DNA from: Brachynemurus nebulosus
Lineage: Eukaryota; Arthropoda; Insecta; Neuroptera; Myrmeleontidae
Assembly (NCBI GenBank): GCA_035578155.1
Contig: JAPWDM010000017.1
Span: forward strand, 458,001 to 522,000
Reading direction: 5' to 3'
Length of the DNA: 64,000 nucleotides
The notes below the pieces were generated by a model, which searched no databases, had not been told where the DNA came from, and saw nothing but the letters and a program-made list of their open reading frames with translations. A program made the translations under genes and the position numbers. Positions 1 to 12,860 of this stretch are shown here, one piece after another. Position 1 is the stretch's first letter. Each line of letters starts with the position of its first letter.

Positions 1-1040
1 CCTTATCACCAGAAGGATTGCTGAGAAAAATCTAAAAAAATTTTTTTATATAATTTCCTTGGTACATAAAAAGAAAGCTGCAAATTTTGCTTTAATCACA
101 ATGTTTTAGAAATGAACGAAAAATCAAAAAATAATTGATAAATTTACACGTGAAAAATATAGCAATTTCTCTACGCTCATTAGCGTAACAAAATATTTGA
201 TGACGCTAAAAGTCCAATAGCATTCGAATTTCTTAAATATTTTCTAAATGATTTCTAGAACTTTGTTGGTTAACTCTTAAAATTTTGAAACAACTTTTTT
301 GGCTTAATTTTATTTTTCGATGTCATTTATTTACAAAGTAGCAGAATTTCAGTTTTCATAAAACATTCTATATAAAACAACTTAAACGACAAAACATACA
401 AAACACAAATATTGATTGTATTTCCTATGGGTATGTTACTCACATACATTTACATACTACTTTCATATAAAATTGTGGTAAAAGCGTAAAACGTATCTAT
501 CTATTATTTGCGCTTACATTATAGGTCCATATAGTGTTCCTACATACATATTTAATATAGTTATAATAACGTAAGTAAATGCATTTGAATTGTTTAATTT
601 ATTATATTAAAATTATGAATGCATTTGTAAATATTTGCCAACGCCTATTCAAATATGTGAAATTATGTATGGTTATATACCATATGAAAGGTACAGGAAG
701 AGAATTTGATAACAACTATTTCATAAATTTTATAACAGAACAAAAGCAAATTTTGACGACACGTAGGTAATTTTACTAATATTACACTTCTTAATTTCTT
801 TACTGTACATTTTCAGCTATTTTTAATATTCAATAATCAATTTAAACTACAATTTTACTAATATAGACGATTCTACTAATAGGTATAACTGGAATTTAAA
901 AAAAAATGCAGTTGCCAAGTTATTTTCCTGTACCCTTTATGTAGAGGTATGTTGAGTTCGTACAAATATATTATACACGTGTCCTAACTTTTGCATACAC
1001 ATGAGCATACTCTACAAGACGTTTCAGAACATTCAATAAC
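1..1040. other. AT-rich DNA without recognisable genes
   Basis: No coding pattern, RNA gene or element boundary is visible here. The 63-codon ORF at 579-770 is low-complexity in composition and resembles no family I know. Short TACATA-type runs occur near 440-550. I see nothing else. Confidence 0.6.
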
Positions 1041-1044
1041 TTAA

Positions 1045-1911
1045 GGGGGAGTTCACGCCAGAAACGGCTAATAAACTAATTTTTTTCGAATCTCGTTTTT
1101 TGTTTTTATTTTGTTCTGTGGTTCTTTACAGACACGGTGATATATAAAACATGGCCAAAAAAATTTTTTTTCAAGTAGAAAAATATTTATTTGTGAGCCG
1201 CTGCACAGCCAAGTTGTTGCTCCTTTGCAGACAACGCTCTTCCCCACCCCTCGCGATTTTATCAGTAATATTTAGTTTTGGTGTATAGGTATACATGAGT
1301 TATAGTATGCACTGAGGTAATGTTCTTTTATTTGTATGCCTTTGTAGACGTTTTAATAAACAGTGAGTAAACCGCTTCTTTTCTTATTATTTTTGTTTTT
1401 TACCGTTTCCCGAAAGTTGTGTTTTTCCCGACAAGGAAAATCATATCTCAAGTTCTAGAAAAGATAGAGACTTAATGTTTTTTTAATTTTGTTCATAAAC
1501 ATATTGCGCATAAAGTGGAGTATGCTTTTTTCATTTAAACAATTGTAACTATTTTTAAACATTTTTTTTTTAAATAAAAAATTGGGTTTTATAATTTTTA
1601 GAAGTTTGGGATTAAAATTTTATAGTTAATTTTTAAAATTACCTGAAACCTATACTCAGCTTTATGGACAGGTCCTTTAGGAATAAAATAATGAAAAAAT
1701 ATTTAAAAAATATTCATTACTTTTTGAGATATGGCGTTCCTTGTAAACGCTTAAAAACTTCTGAAAAAGGGCCCCCTCCCCTTACAAGGAAGAGTGATGA
1801 ATGTTTCAAAAACAAAATTTTCTCTTTGAAACCCTCCCTAATTTGAAGAAAAATTTCAACAAGCAAAATAATCATAAATAAAAAAGTTGCTTTTTTATTT
1901 GAACTCCCCCC
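1045..1911. mobile_element. TTAA-flanked MITE, TTAAGGGG family, copy 1
   Basis: The ends are inverted repeats: TTAAGGGGGAGTTCA on the left and the complement of TTAAGGGGGGAGTTCA on the right. TTAA sits at 1041-1044 and 1912-1915, as expected for piggyBac-type target duplication. The 867-bp interior has no transposase; the 60-codon ORF at 1664-1846 looks like chance. Elements at 16421-17065 and 44876-46313 have the same TTAAGGGG ends and TTAA flanks but different interiors. I infer a non-autonomous family mobilised by a TTAA-specific transposase. Confidence 0.75.
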
Positions 1912-1954
1912 TTAAGTAACCTCTGACTCCAGTTATTGTAATCTAAGACTCTAA

Positions 1955-2452
1955 GGCCCTCCGCACACGAGTCGACTGTTATACAACTCGAATTTCAAAA
2001 CAGTTTCTCAATATTTACATGTGCAACCGGTTTGCAATTGATTGCTATTGTTTGTCCGCACCCGCACACGAGCGCGACTGATTATGGATCAGTTTACAAT
2101 TTTATAAAGAATAGTATCGTGATGGAAAAATTTTTAGTACCGATTACTGAAACTAGTTTTGACATGTTAAATAGTAGTTCAGACGAAGAAGATATAGTCA
2201 CTCATTTCAAATTAAATATTTAAAAAAACGTCAAAAATATTCACAAAAAGCACTTAAAAATTTACAAACCATGGAACCATGCGACTGAAACTGTTTCGTG
2301 ACTATGCAAACACGGTCGCATACGACCAGTTGGAAATTGATTTGACATCGGTTCCGTTTCATTCGAATCATGTGCGGTTCTCCAAACCGTTGCATGCTCA
2401 ACTGGTTTGAAACTCGAGTTGCAAAACAGTCGACGCGCGTGGGGGGGGGGGC
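1955..2452. mobile_element. PIF/Harbinger-type MITE with TAA target duplication
   Basis: The left end GGCCCTCCGCACACGAGTCG is mirrored at the right by a G-run ending in GCC-complement (2441-2452). The subterminal motif GTCGACTG is mirrored as CAGTCGAC at 2428-2435. TAA at 1952-1954 and 2453-2455 fits the 3-bp TWA duplications of Harbinger elements. A 63-codon ORF at 2032-2223 contains an acidic stretch (SSSDEED). It may be an eroded N-terminus of a Harbinger protein, but this cannot be proved. The poly-G stretch at 2441-2451 is unusual in such AT-rich DNA. Confidence 0.65.
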
Positions 2453-2455
2453 TAA

Positions 2456-4405
2456 CGTTTTATGCAAGACCTTCCGACAATAAAAGAACACTCTTGGGAT
2501 CTGTCACATGAAGGTAGAACACCTGTGGGACAAATAAGGTGAATTTTTTTAGACCTACACCTATATACAATTGACTTGTTGTTTTTATTCGTTGACAATT
2601 CTCCAATTATTTTATGACATTTACGATTCAAATAAGTTGCATACTGTAAACCACAATATTCATTAGCTCATTCTTCTTATATTTTTTTGTATTTTTACCA
2701 TATTTTAAGTACGTTTTAAATAATTTTTTCTTCTTTGTTCATAATATTCATTCTGAATGATTTTTCTATTTTTATAATCTGTAAGCGCTATGAAGTTATT
2801 CTAAGCCGTAAATAATGAAATATCCACTTATTTCTGTCGGGTATACATATGGGTATACATTAATAAAGTGATCCAAACAGGAACTTACTAAAACCAATTT
2901 TTCAAATTTTCTCCTAATTAATTACAATAGAAAAGTTAAAAACACCGTCATTCATACTGCTTATACTAATCTAAAAATGTAAATATCACCCTCTTAAATT
3001 TACTTCCTAACCACCCCTGTCTGTTTAATTGTAGTAGTATACTACCCGATTGTGATTGTAAGTTGTCTATTAAACGGTTCTTGCGTAACTTTCTTTACGC
3101 TCCTGTGTAATATGCAACTCACAAACCAGTAATACACTGTTATCTACGACTACCGTGAAATCGCTTATTTATTGTATATGTATAAAATACTATCTATTTA
3201 GATGAGGTAAGTTATGTTTTACGTGCGAAATTTTAAACCTGTATAATTTTTTACCTAACAACTGACTGTTGATATTTGGTTTTAAAATGGTTAGAATGTA
3301 TATCACTGGGTTAGAATTAATTTCAAATAATTTAACCATTTTTTTTATGTAAATTTAGTAATGAATGTAGTCAACTTATTTGAAATTAATTCTGAATAAT
3401 AGTAATATTGTGCAATATGTGCGGGAAATTGTCGATTGTCCACAAGAGTGAAGTTAAGCCCACGATCACAGTGAGTGCACTCATTCGCATGAGTTTCACA
3501 TACTATTTTTTATTACATAGTCGCACATACTTTTACTTTTTATTGCTTTTTAAATTAATATTTTTGAGTGTTTGTCTTTCTGTCACGTTGTTAGTGATTT
3601 TTATAGAAATAATTACCAAATATTTATTAAATGAAAAATCAAGAGATGACTTTGTGTGTTTTGATTAAATTTTGCGTGTTTTATTGTCAATTTGCGTGCG
3701 GATTGAAATACTCTTAAGCCATAGGGGAACAGTAGCGTATAGACAAATAGCTATTTCCGTACAAAAATGCGTGCATCAAGTTAGTACTTTTCTCGCATGA
3801 GTAATAGAAATATATTTATGTAAGTATAAACTCGTTGGTTTTAAAACTTGAAACAAGTTTTTGAAAATTACTTACGTCAAAATACGTCACTAAGTATACT
3901 CAACCGTTTTTTTTTTCTATTGGTTTTTGGTACGCAACAGCTTAGGTCATATGTACCCTTGTAATGAAGCGTTTTTAAACTGTTAAAATTGTAATTTAGT
4001 TAACTCCTAAAATACTCACTAATCATTCTGATACATCCTGTATATATACGTAGCACTATTTATGTGCCCAGTACTGCCAGTACATATGTATATGTATGTT
4101 CAAAAATCAATATTGAAATTACTTAATTAATGCTCATATTCATTTAAATATTGTATCGATAATTAAAAATATCGAAACTAGGTCATAAATTACATATTAC
4201 CAATCTTTTATTGTCAATTAATTAATCAAAGTGCATGGATATATACAAAATTCTTCTCGTTTTTCTTAGAAATATTAACACATCAAAAGAAATTGGGGAA
4301 TATCGACCTCAAAAACTAAGCAAAATACTGAAAAAAATGTGTATTTTGAAAATCTAAAAAATCAAGTTATTCTTCAAACACATTTCTCTACTTAGGTATA
4401 TTCAA
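2456..4405. other. AT-rich unassigned DNA with one imperfect hairpin
   Basis: No gene or element ends are recognised. An inverted repeat pairs about 3312-3331 (AGAATTAATTTCAAATAA) with 3377-3396 around a loop of roughly 45 bases. The 86-codon ORF at 3408-3668 is hydrophobic and low-complexity; I regard it as chance. Confidence 0.5.
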
Positions 4406-7113
4406 TTAACCCATTTCTCTACCCATTATATTTAATTAATACCGTGGAAAAGTCAACTTTGAGGGAAAATTTCTTAACTTAAAGGAATCTAAATGTATAA
4501 AATAACAATTGAATAACCTTCTTTGAACCTTTCTCTCTCTCCCCGTGTATAAATTATCACTAAAAACCGTTCAGCTGAATTTCTGTAGGAAATTTGAAGA
4601 AAGGTCTGTAACGAGTGAAACAAGTTACCAAAAATTTTTGCTTTGAATTCAAAAAATATTAAATTTTAATTTAAGAAACTTTAACCAAGTGTTAGTAAAA
4701 TAGATGTTTAAAATATTAAATATGAAATAATTGATAAAAATAAATACTAAAATAAAAATTTTTTGCATAGAAATGAGAGATATTATAAAAATAACCAAGT
4801 GTTATTTTAACAACACTTAACCAAGTGTTAGTAAAATACGCCGGGCCTTTGTGATTTTATGCTTTGTTTTGATTTATGCTTCGTGTGCCGTTGACGTGTA
4901 TAAAAACTGTCAAATGTTATACCACATATAACATACCTGGGTTATGCAAACGTTTTTGTATTATTCGTTTGTAAAATATGTAAAATTAAATCAGAATATG
5001 GTTCAAAATCAAATATTCAATTAAAACACATATTTTTATTGCAGATAATTTCAAGAAATGTAAGAAAAATTTATCTCATTTATCTGTGAAAATTCTTTAG
5101 TATTTCCCTACCAATTACTATAGTTTTCGAAAAATATCAAAACATGTAAAAAATTTGATATAAAATTTTTGGAATGGATGCATGTATTAAAATTTGGTTT
5201 CTGGTTTCATTGTGTCCAGTAGTTTCGTAGAGATCTAGTGATAAACATGTGCTGTTGCATGGGAATTATAATATGTAAGTAAAAACTTTCAAATGTTTCT
5301 ACTGTAAAATTATAAAAGTGTCCCATAACTCCTTTATGCACTTGCCCTTTATATATACAAAACCCAAAAAATATTCGTTTCTTTCCAAGGATGTCAATAA
5401 AAGTCAGTTTAACAAATTATCTACCATTTTTTTTATTAATCGTTTAATTACAAAGAAAGGCAAAAATAGATTCTTTCAAAAAATTTCGATCAATTATCAC
5501 ATAATTATCACAGTTTTAATTTATAAATAAAGTTACCTATCAATAATCAAGTTATTAAAGCAGAATAAATTATTAATTCTTCTGTTTTGGTAATTATGCA
5601 GAAGCACAGCTCCACCTTTTTTTATTTATACAAAATAATAGTTCGATTTTCATTATAATTATATACTTTCTTAAATGTTTGCTATCATACAGGATTGTTT
5701 AAAAAAATATTACAATTGGATAGCAATACTGGAAACGTTGGGAAACTTTTGTTAGATATGAAAAAAATAATATATTGATAGTTCTTTACAATATACGTAC
5801 CATGATAACCTTCATATTTTTCAATCTTTCCTAAAGTAAATAGAAGTAAATGATCAAAATCGAATAAATTAAATAACTTATGACAAAGTACCCGCATAAG
5901 GGATAAACTTTAGTAAATATCCATCACTAGAAGTCAAACAATAAAACTTAAATCCGAATCTTATTGGTTTTCCTCGTATGAATTGTTTCATTTTATGTCG
6001 GCCATAATAAGGTTCCATAGCCTCATCTACACCGTAAAGCAGGTTGAAGTAGGTGTAACAGATTCTAAAAAGTTTTCATTTAAGTGCTCAGCTAATGGTC
6101 TAATCTTATAAAGTTTATCAGCAAAATCAAGTTCATCATTGTTGTTAAAATGGAGAAACCGTAGAATAGAATCAAATCTGTTTCTTGACATGGAATTGCT
6201 TACTAAAAGATTGAAACAATCTGGTTTCAGTTTCCAATACCCCCGTTTAGATGGAAGTTTAACATATCCTGATAAGAGTAAAATACCGATAAATTTATAT
6301 AATTCTTCAAATTCAGGTCAATTTTTTTGGGTAGCATATCTATTTGTTTCGATGCCAATTTTTTCCATTATGTCTACATTAAATAATTCTTTAAAAATAT
6401 CCGTGGAGATTTTATCATCTTCCAAAATTGATATTTCAAAGGATGTTTCCATTCTACTAAAATTAAAATTAGAACCAGAAATTTGTTTATCTGAAGTGAC
6501 ACATTCTGTCCACAATCGATTTTTTTATTTTTTATTTGGTGAAGAACCGGTATTTTTAGATATATCTACATATAAACCTGTTTGCTAGATTTAATTCTGC
6601 AGAATTTTCATTATAATTTTATCGAATTGAATTATCGTTTTTGAGCCAAAAGTTTCGGTCCTAAAGACAGGATAGTGTCTCCTTCATCATCGTTGGGAAC
6701 ATTGTCTTGGTCACTGTTAATACCATCTTCAAATGGCATTAAAATTATATCAATATTGTTACATTCCGCTATATTCAAATTAATAAAATCTTGATAAGAA
6801 ATTTCTCTTAAATATTTCCATGTTTCTTCTGTATTTAAAAGTCTAAAGATCATAAAATAAATGAAATATTAATTTATTAGAAATATAATAAAATAACACT
6901 TCGGAATAATCATAATCGATTCTGATTGTTATCAGTGTTATCACATCATAATAATATATTGCAGTTTTTACAATGTGAAAAAATTGCTTTATTTACAATC
7001 TTATCAAACATATGTATATTTTACTAATATTACTAACCTTCCATGATATAGCATATAAATATATAATAATTTGATAATAATAACTAAAATAGAAGCGGGA
7101 TGTAATGGGTTAA
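4406..7113 (-). mobile_element. Degenerate piggyBac-family transposon
   Basis: The + strand left end reads TTAACCCATTTCTCTACCC from 4406. The right end, read on the minus strand from 7113, is TTAACCCATTACATCCCGC. Both carry the TTAA target and the CCC(A) start typical of piggyBac termini. The 2.7-kb length and the minus-strand transposase starting about 260 bp inside the right end fit the family. The ~1.2 kb left of the recognisable ORF is non-coding and may include decayed C-terminal sequence or later insertions. The right boundary is more secure than the left. Confidence 0.65.
5685..6853 (-). pseudogene. piggyBac/PGBD-like transposase, broken
   Basis: Read on the minus strand from the ATG at 6853, the ORF gives an acidic N-terminal region, then a stop at 6632. 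It continues with a TECVTSDKQ segment and an in-frame TGA near 6318. Next comes the DDE_Tnp_1_7-type sequence ELYKFIGILLLSGYVKLPSK (about 6285-6226). After a frameshift near 6033 the hallmark DEAMEPYYGRHKMKQFIRGK and FGFKF follow (about 6030-5955). The D of DEAM corresponds to the first catalytic aspartate of piggyBac transposases, which cut and paste DNA at TTAA sites. Past about 5900 further shifts leave only weak similarity, and the later catalytic aspartates cannot be placed. The protein would act in the nucleus. At least one stop and one frameshift lie within the conserved core, so the copy is dead. The + strand ORF at 6139-6588 is only its shadow. Confidence 0.88.
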
Positions 7114-7833
7114 GTGGCAGACATTTTGCTACGTCGTGTCATTTCAAATCATCTGATCACATTACGATAAATCAAAATAAATTCCTTTTAATTTTTTTGA
7201 CATTTATTTTTTGAATTTTTTTACTTAATTTATGTAGAATGAACAAAATGTTTCTAATCTTAACTGACATATTTATTTATAATATAATGTTAATACCATA
7301 CTTAAATACTCCACACAATAATAGAAATAGATGTAGATATCGCACTTCGAGAATAAAACTGTTGCAACTGCAAATTTTTCATTTTTGAGATTTTTATATC
7401 ATTGGATTCAGCTACATTTAAGCTATCGATTGGTGAAATTTTCATCCTAAAATTCTAGAAAATAAAAAAGTTATAGTGCATAAACTTTTTTTTAAATTTT
7501 AACAACCTAAGGATAAATGGTTTAAAAAATTTTTGTTGCATGTGCAGTTGTAACAAAGCGAAAACAAACAATTAACTTCTTATTTAGATTGAAAAAGGTA
7601 TATGTATGTGATTTCTTTTATTAAGTGCCTACATGTTAGTTAGAGTGGATTGTAGGTGTGGACAGAACTACATGCATTTTGGTATTCCTTCTTCTGTTAT
7701 CATTTTACAATGTAAGTGAATAATGCTGTTCACGATGTTCACAGTTTTAGTCATATTTAATGTTTATTGAGTTTAGACGAATCCTTTCGTAGCATTATTG
7801 TTATTAAAATATAATTTATTTTAATTTCAAAAT

Positions 7834-8360
7834 ATGGACGCTGATAAAGAAAAAATTAATTTAACAGCTCTTTCTGAATTTAATCTTATAATTTAAACAA
7901 TTTAAACCATATAATTCAAAATTTTAAACAACTTAAACAATTTCATTCATTTAAATAATGAATTTTTTTTTGTCCACTGCTTTCACTGTTACTGTTAATT
8001 CGGATATATATTTTAATTTAGACCAAACTTTCCCAAATAATACTAATGGAAATTTAACAACACCTGTTTCGGAAGAAAAGAAACGAAACCGAAATCGCGA
8101 TTTACGGGCGACAAATATACAAAAAGGTTTAATTATTACAGGGTCAGAACGTTATTCGCTGAAAACTTAGAAATTATTCCTGTAAAAACAAAAATTAAAT
8201 CAGGGTATTGCGTACAAAAATGTAAACTAAAATGAGGTACTAAAATATATGAGTTTGATCGAAATATTTGTATAATAAAAACAGACAAACGTGGGAAAAA
8301 CTTCAATCGGCAAAATATTGATATAAAAGAAAATGTAAGAAACTATATAAGTAAATTAAA
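7834..8360 (+). pseudogene. Remnant ORFs of a possible transposase
   Basis: A short ORF begins at 7834 (MDADKEKINLTALSEFNL). A second open stretch at 7958-8170 has a basic part (EEKKRNRNRDLRA) with spaced K/R residues. Downstream, other frames give KSGYCVQKCKLK and YEFDRNIC. Closely spaced Cys residues in basic sequence are seen near the N-terminus of several insect transposon proteins, but I cannot name the family. Stops and frame changes show decay. Its position inside matched inverted repeats supports a transposon origin. Confidence 0.3.
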
Positions 8361-8561
8361 ATTCAAAAACAAAATAAAATTGTAGCAGCATATCCCTAAT
8401 AGTTGTATATTCCTAATAGTTATAATAAAAGAGAAGAAGAATAACATAATATTTTCAGTTAAATGTGTTTAATTACTTTTACTACTAAATATCTAACAAA
8501 TTATTATAAATTGATTATAATGGCTTCATTTATGCTCTATTAGTCCCATTGCTTTGGTCGG

Positions 8562-9020
8562 CAATAGAATATTTTCAAAAAAATTAGTTTTCATACTTTT
8601 CGAAAACGTAAACTTTTGATCGTAAATATCTCGTAAACGGTGCATCGTAGTTCAAAAATAGCGAAATTTTTGAAGGCTTAAGCAAAGCAAGTTGTGGGTA
8701 TTCCGAACATATTGGGACTATCAAAACTTACTTTTCGTTATCGAAAATTATCGATACCGACTTACTCATCATAAACAGATTAATTGACTGATTCAGACTC
8801 ATTAGTCAAATTGATTTTGTCACCAATAAAATATTTTCAAAAAAATTAGTTTTCAATACTTTTCGAAATCGTAAACTTTTGATCGTAAATGTCTCGTAAA
8901 TGGTACATCGTAGCTCAAAAATAACGAAATTTTTGAAGGCTTAAGGGGAGGAAGTTGTGGGTATTACGCACATATTGGGACTATCAAAACCTATTTTTCG
9001 TTACCGAAAATTATCGATAT
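8562..9020. repeat. Tandem duplication, unit about 260 bp
   Basis: Two diverged copies, near 8562-8756 and 8820-9020, share ATATTTTCAAAAAAATTAGT, then AACTTTTGATCGTAAAT, then GAAATTTTTGAAGGCTTAAG and ACATATTGGGACTATCAAAA. Each ends near an ATTATCGAT motif. They lie inside the 7341-9805 element. Confidence 0.8.
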
Positions 9021-9254
9021 CGAAAAAAACGACATTTTTAAAATTTCAATTTGTAAATTTCTACATTTTGGGTAGCTTTTATTTCCAGTATTTTTTTTAT
9101 ATATAATGACGGATTTAATTTACGCGATTTTTTATCCGCATAAATTGAATCCCCATGAAACGGATATTCACGTAAATTGAGGGATAGGTGTCGCGGTCTT
9201 TAATTAAAAACGCATTTGTAAAATAGTACAGCTAATTGTAAGTAATCGTTTTAC

Positions 9255-9350
9255 TCAGGTTTCGGGAATTTTCCCGGGAAAATACTAAATAATTACCCAA
9301 ATGGGAATATTCCCAGGAAATTTCCCAATGGGAATTTTCCCGTTGCCCAT
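9255..9350. repeat. Clustered GGGAA/TTCCC palindromes
   Basis: Several overlapping palindromes built on GGGAATTTTCCCGGGAAAA occur within about 95 bases. They could fold into alternative hairpins. No function is implied. Confidence 0.55.
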
Positions 9351-10169
9351 CTCTATCTGTAATACAGTTATGGAATGTGTTACCTTAAACAATTACCATT
9401 ATAAAATTATATAATTATATAAAGCGAAATTTTCAAAATTTCTGAAAAGTATTAGTTGCAGATACAACTTCGGGTCACCAACAAAAATTAATATTTTGTG
9501 AAAAATTTAAGAAAAAATGTACTATTTGTAGATATAACATTATAGTCCTAAACAGAATGCAACTTTTTGTAAAATAACTAAAAAATTTGTGGTTGCAACT
9601 GCAATGAAAATTTAAACTATGAATTTTTTCGACAAAATTTTTATCACGACATTTAGAACTAACAGTTAGAATGAACCTAACAAAGTTTCAAAGTTCTAAG
9701 ATAATTTGGAAAAAAGTTATTAGGTTTTAAATTTCTTCAAAATTTTATTAATATCTTAAAATTAGTGATTTTGCAATTGTAACAGTTTTATTCTCAAGGT
9801 GCGATGTAGAATTATATACAAATTCAGCATAATCAATACTTTGGGTGATACACTGATACATAAAATATTATATGTAAATACTGGAGAGTGTAGGAGTTAA
9901 AAAGTAAAATCACTTTCAATTTTTTTTCTTTTCTTTTTTTTTTCTTTTTTTGGTTGTAATTAAAATAAAAAACCTACACAGTAGATTTTTACAGGCGCCG
10001 AAAAATTGTTTTTATAGGTATTTGGAAAAAATAATTTTACGTTGAAAAAACTTCGCCAAATACGTATTGGACACGCATTGAATCATTTTTTCTTTGAGCT
10101 TTGAGCAATTTAATTTTTAAACTTGAAGTTTTTAGAGTATCTGGTTGCAAGACTAGTAGGTACTATGGG

Positions 10170-10763
10170 TAAGGTTACCAGACGTCCCGTTTCCAACGGG
10201 ACAGTCCCGTTTTTCGGAGACATGTCCCGGTGTCCCGACCAAACTTCTCGGGACGTCCATTTGTCCCGTTTTGGCAATATTTGAACTTGTACGGTATTTT
10301 ATGAAAAGTTTTATTCATTATTTGAAATAATTTTTAACTGTCTTTAAAATCCTTTACTTGGGCTCTTTCGTCTTTTCCCAAATATTATTCATATTCTGAT
10401 GATAAAATGAACTTGTTTATTATTCTGAATAAAATATCATCACTGGTGTAAGAGGTTTGGCTATGATTTCCTTGATAATATCCTTTTGTTTTTCTATCTT
10501 CCCACTCCTAACACAAATTATTCTATCCAACTTACCGTTTCATTATTAAAGGTCTCATGCTATGGTGGTGGTGAAATCATCCGTCACCAAATTAATTTTA
10601 TCGTAGAAAGAAAAATTAACACTCAATGACTTTAAAAACATTATTATTGACTCAAATTTTCAAAAATTTTCCGGCGGAACCAGGACCCCCTTTCCTCCGT
10701 ACCCCAAACCTTCCGGTAAGGTCGGCTGTCCCGTTTTGACTCTTTACAAATCTGGTCAGCTTA
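10170..10763. mobile_element. hAT-like non-autonomous element
   Basis: The left end is TAAGGTTACCAGACGTCCCG. The right end, read inwards, is TAAGCTGACCAGATTTGTAA. Flanking octamers ACTATGGG (10162-10169) and ACTAAAGG (10764-10771) match at 6 of 8 positions, as in an aged 8-bp hAT duplication. GTCCCG(T) motifs are reiterated near the left end. A related left end occurs at 57070. A similar inverted motif at about 11200-11221 (ACGGGACGGTTGGCAACCTT) may be a second, older right boundary. Confidence 0.6.
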
Positions 10764-11581
10764 ACTAAAGGATATAATTTAACAAACCTCCTCTCCTCAA
10801 AAAAATACTCTTAATAACATTTAAAGATCTTCATCGTAACCGGGCTTGCTAACTTTTCAGTTTTCGACGATCGAATAGAAACCTTACCTTCTCACATTTT
10901 CCCGTAAAATGCCACTGTCGACTAAAGAAAAAGAAAAACAAAGCTTGACGTGAAAATCTTTGAGACTTTGTAACCTTGACAGACAAGTCCTCAATTAATT
11001 GCCAAGCAAAAAAAAAAAATTAAAACTGCTTGCACAATGCACTTTACGAAGAACCACATAGGTACTAAACCACACTAGACTAGTAAGGGCGATATATTTG
11101 TATTTGTCAGTTGACCGGAAATTTACTGTTCGGTCGCACATGAAGAATCGGATTCGAATAAATCACACCGTCATAACTCATAACCGAACTATCTGATCTA
11201 AAACGGGACGGTTGGCAACCTTAATCGCAACGAAGTTTAAAAATGCAAGAATAAACAAGATCAGTCTTACTCTTGGAGTGTTTACGAAACTAATACTAAT
11301 TCTAAGATAATGGTTACGTTCAGCAGATTTCAGCGCTCATTAAGCGATTAGTGATCAATTGCAACAGTTTTTTTTATTCTGCTGAACGTTTTTTATACGA
11401 TGACGATGACAGTTAATATTTGACAAGCAATCAGCCAAACAGTGTTGACTGTTTCCGATAGCACATTCTGCTTCTTTGCAACGTATTTTAAATATGAGTT
11501 TTTTGATAGTTACCATTTTTATGTCATCGAAGGATGACATATTAATATCGTTGTGTGATCATAGTAGGGGAAACATTATTA

Positions 11582-11661
11582 TAGAGTTGTACATGCATAT
11601 TGAATAAACGCAAGAGGGCTGTAGAGTTGTACATGCACAATGAATAAACGCAAGAGGACTG
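11582..11661. repeat. 40-bp tandem duplication
   Basis: Two adjacent 40-base units start TAGAGTTGTACATGCA and differ at only a few positions. There is no coding context. Confidence 0.9.
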
Positions 11662-11970
11662 TATTCTCACTGTACTTAAAAAACGAGCCAAAAAATCATA
11701 AATTAACACTTTCACTGAGGTGATATTACTTAGTGCGTGTCAAAAACACGCACTTGACAAATTTTTATTACTAAACTATTAAATTGACATGAGCCAGACG
11801 AAGCAATTCAAATTCTCTTTCGGAACGAAACTGTCTAGCAGAGAAGTAGGACACGTCTGAGATTTAGGCAAGTGGTATTATTGAGAGTGGCATTACTGAA
11901 AACTGGTTAAACTATGTCAATTATTTCAAATAAATAACTGACACAGTGATAGGTACATAAAGTAACCACT

Positions 11971-12055
11971 ATATCGCACCTCGGCAACAACAGAGCCACA
12001 TCTTATATGGAATTGTATGTATCAATGTGGCGCTGTTGTTGCCGAGGTGCGATAT
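11971..12055. repeat. Near-perfect 31-bp stem hairpin (micro-MITE or miRNA-like precursor)
   Basis: Bases 11971-12001 (ATATCGCACCTCGGCAACAA onward) pair with 12025-12055 with a single mismatch, leaving a 23-base loop. The size and shape resemble an animal pre-miRNA. Unlike typical miRNA precursors it lacks bulges, and its ends resemble the inverted repeats of the 7341-9805 transposon. A minimal MITE is therefore the likelier reading. Confidence 0.8.
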
Positions 12056-12539
12056 GAGCTCTTTATTTCTATGTTGATTATATTCACTGTTTGTAGGAAA
12101 ACACTTTTTAAAAATTTCAAAAATGAACAATTAATGACAAATACATAATGTTGAAATACTTCCTGCCGGTAACCTATCCACCCACTATCGGCCATGTTAT
12201 GTGTCCAGTTCTTCACACTGTTATTATTACGTAATATATGATTACCTAGCACAGGGAGGTCAGCCATTAATATCATTTAAACCAAATGTTACAAAACTAT
12301 AGAAAATAATAAATTTTTTATTTATTTTATCTAGTATATATGCATTTTTTATTTAAATACGTGGGTACTTATATTATGTGTACGGTGAACTCATGTACTC
12401 ATACATCAATAATCAAATTTGTGCCGTTTAATTTGAAAATGGCCCAAGTTCATTTTCCAAAAAAATCAAGCTAGTTATATTAATTTAATATTTATATTAT
12501 TACGTTATCTTTTAATTTTGTAGCAAAGTTATATTTAAA

Positions 12540-12825
12540 ATCACCAACAAGTCGGAGGCCGAACCTATCGGTTTTGATGAAATTTGAATATGTTTTAGAG
12601 CACCGAAATTTCGGCCTCGGTCTTAGTTTCGGCCGACACGTTAAAATTTCAGTGGTATGCTGAAATCTAGTGTACCTATGTACGAGACACGAACTGGCCC
12701 CAACGAAGCGCGACAATTCATGAACACTGAGTTTCGGTGCGGCCGAAGTTTCAGCTGGTTTTTGGCCGAAACTATAGTTTTTAGCCAAAACTGGCCGAAA
12801 CTGAAACCGAAAGTTCGGTCGGTCA
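12540..12825. repeat. Palindromic TTTCGGCC-type repeat cluster
   Basis: Motifs TTTCGGCC and GGCCGAAA recur in both orientations from about 12595 to 12825, with related GGCCGAAC at 12557. One pair is TTGGCCGAAACTATAGTTTT. The GC-rich composition contrasts with the flanks. ORFs on both strands here (12492-12860) are by-products of the repeats. Confidence 0.55.
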
Positions 12826-12860
12826 CTAGTTTTAACATAAATGGACCACTTTTAAACTAA

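Larger units (their letters stand above)
7341..9805 (+). mobile_element. 2.5-kb inverted-repeat transposon of unknown superfamily
   Basis: The left end reads TCGCACTTCGAGAATAAAAC and continues TGTTGCAACTGCAAA. The right end is its imperfect mirror (about 9768-9805, reading TTGCAATTGTAACAG and onward to GGTGCGA). GTAGA follows the right end and also precedes the left end, so a short target duplication is possible but not exact. The interior holds a decayed ORF region (7834-8360) and a tandem duplication (8562-9020). The bases ATCGCACCT(C/T)G at the ends recur at the ends of the small hairpin at 11971-12055. Confidence 0.6.

Noticed and set aside
6139..6588. 149-codon + strand ORF
   Set aside because: It is the antisense shadow of the broken piggyBac transposase, whose minus-strand frames carry the recognisable motifs.
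12492..12860. Overlapping ORFs on both strands (65-98 codons)
   Set aside because: They arise from palindromic TTTCGGCC repeats. The translations on the two strands mirror each other.
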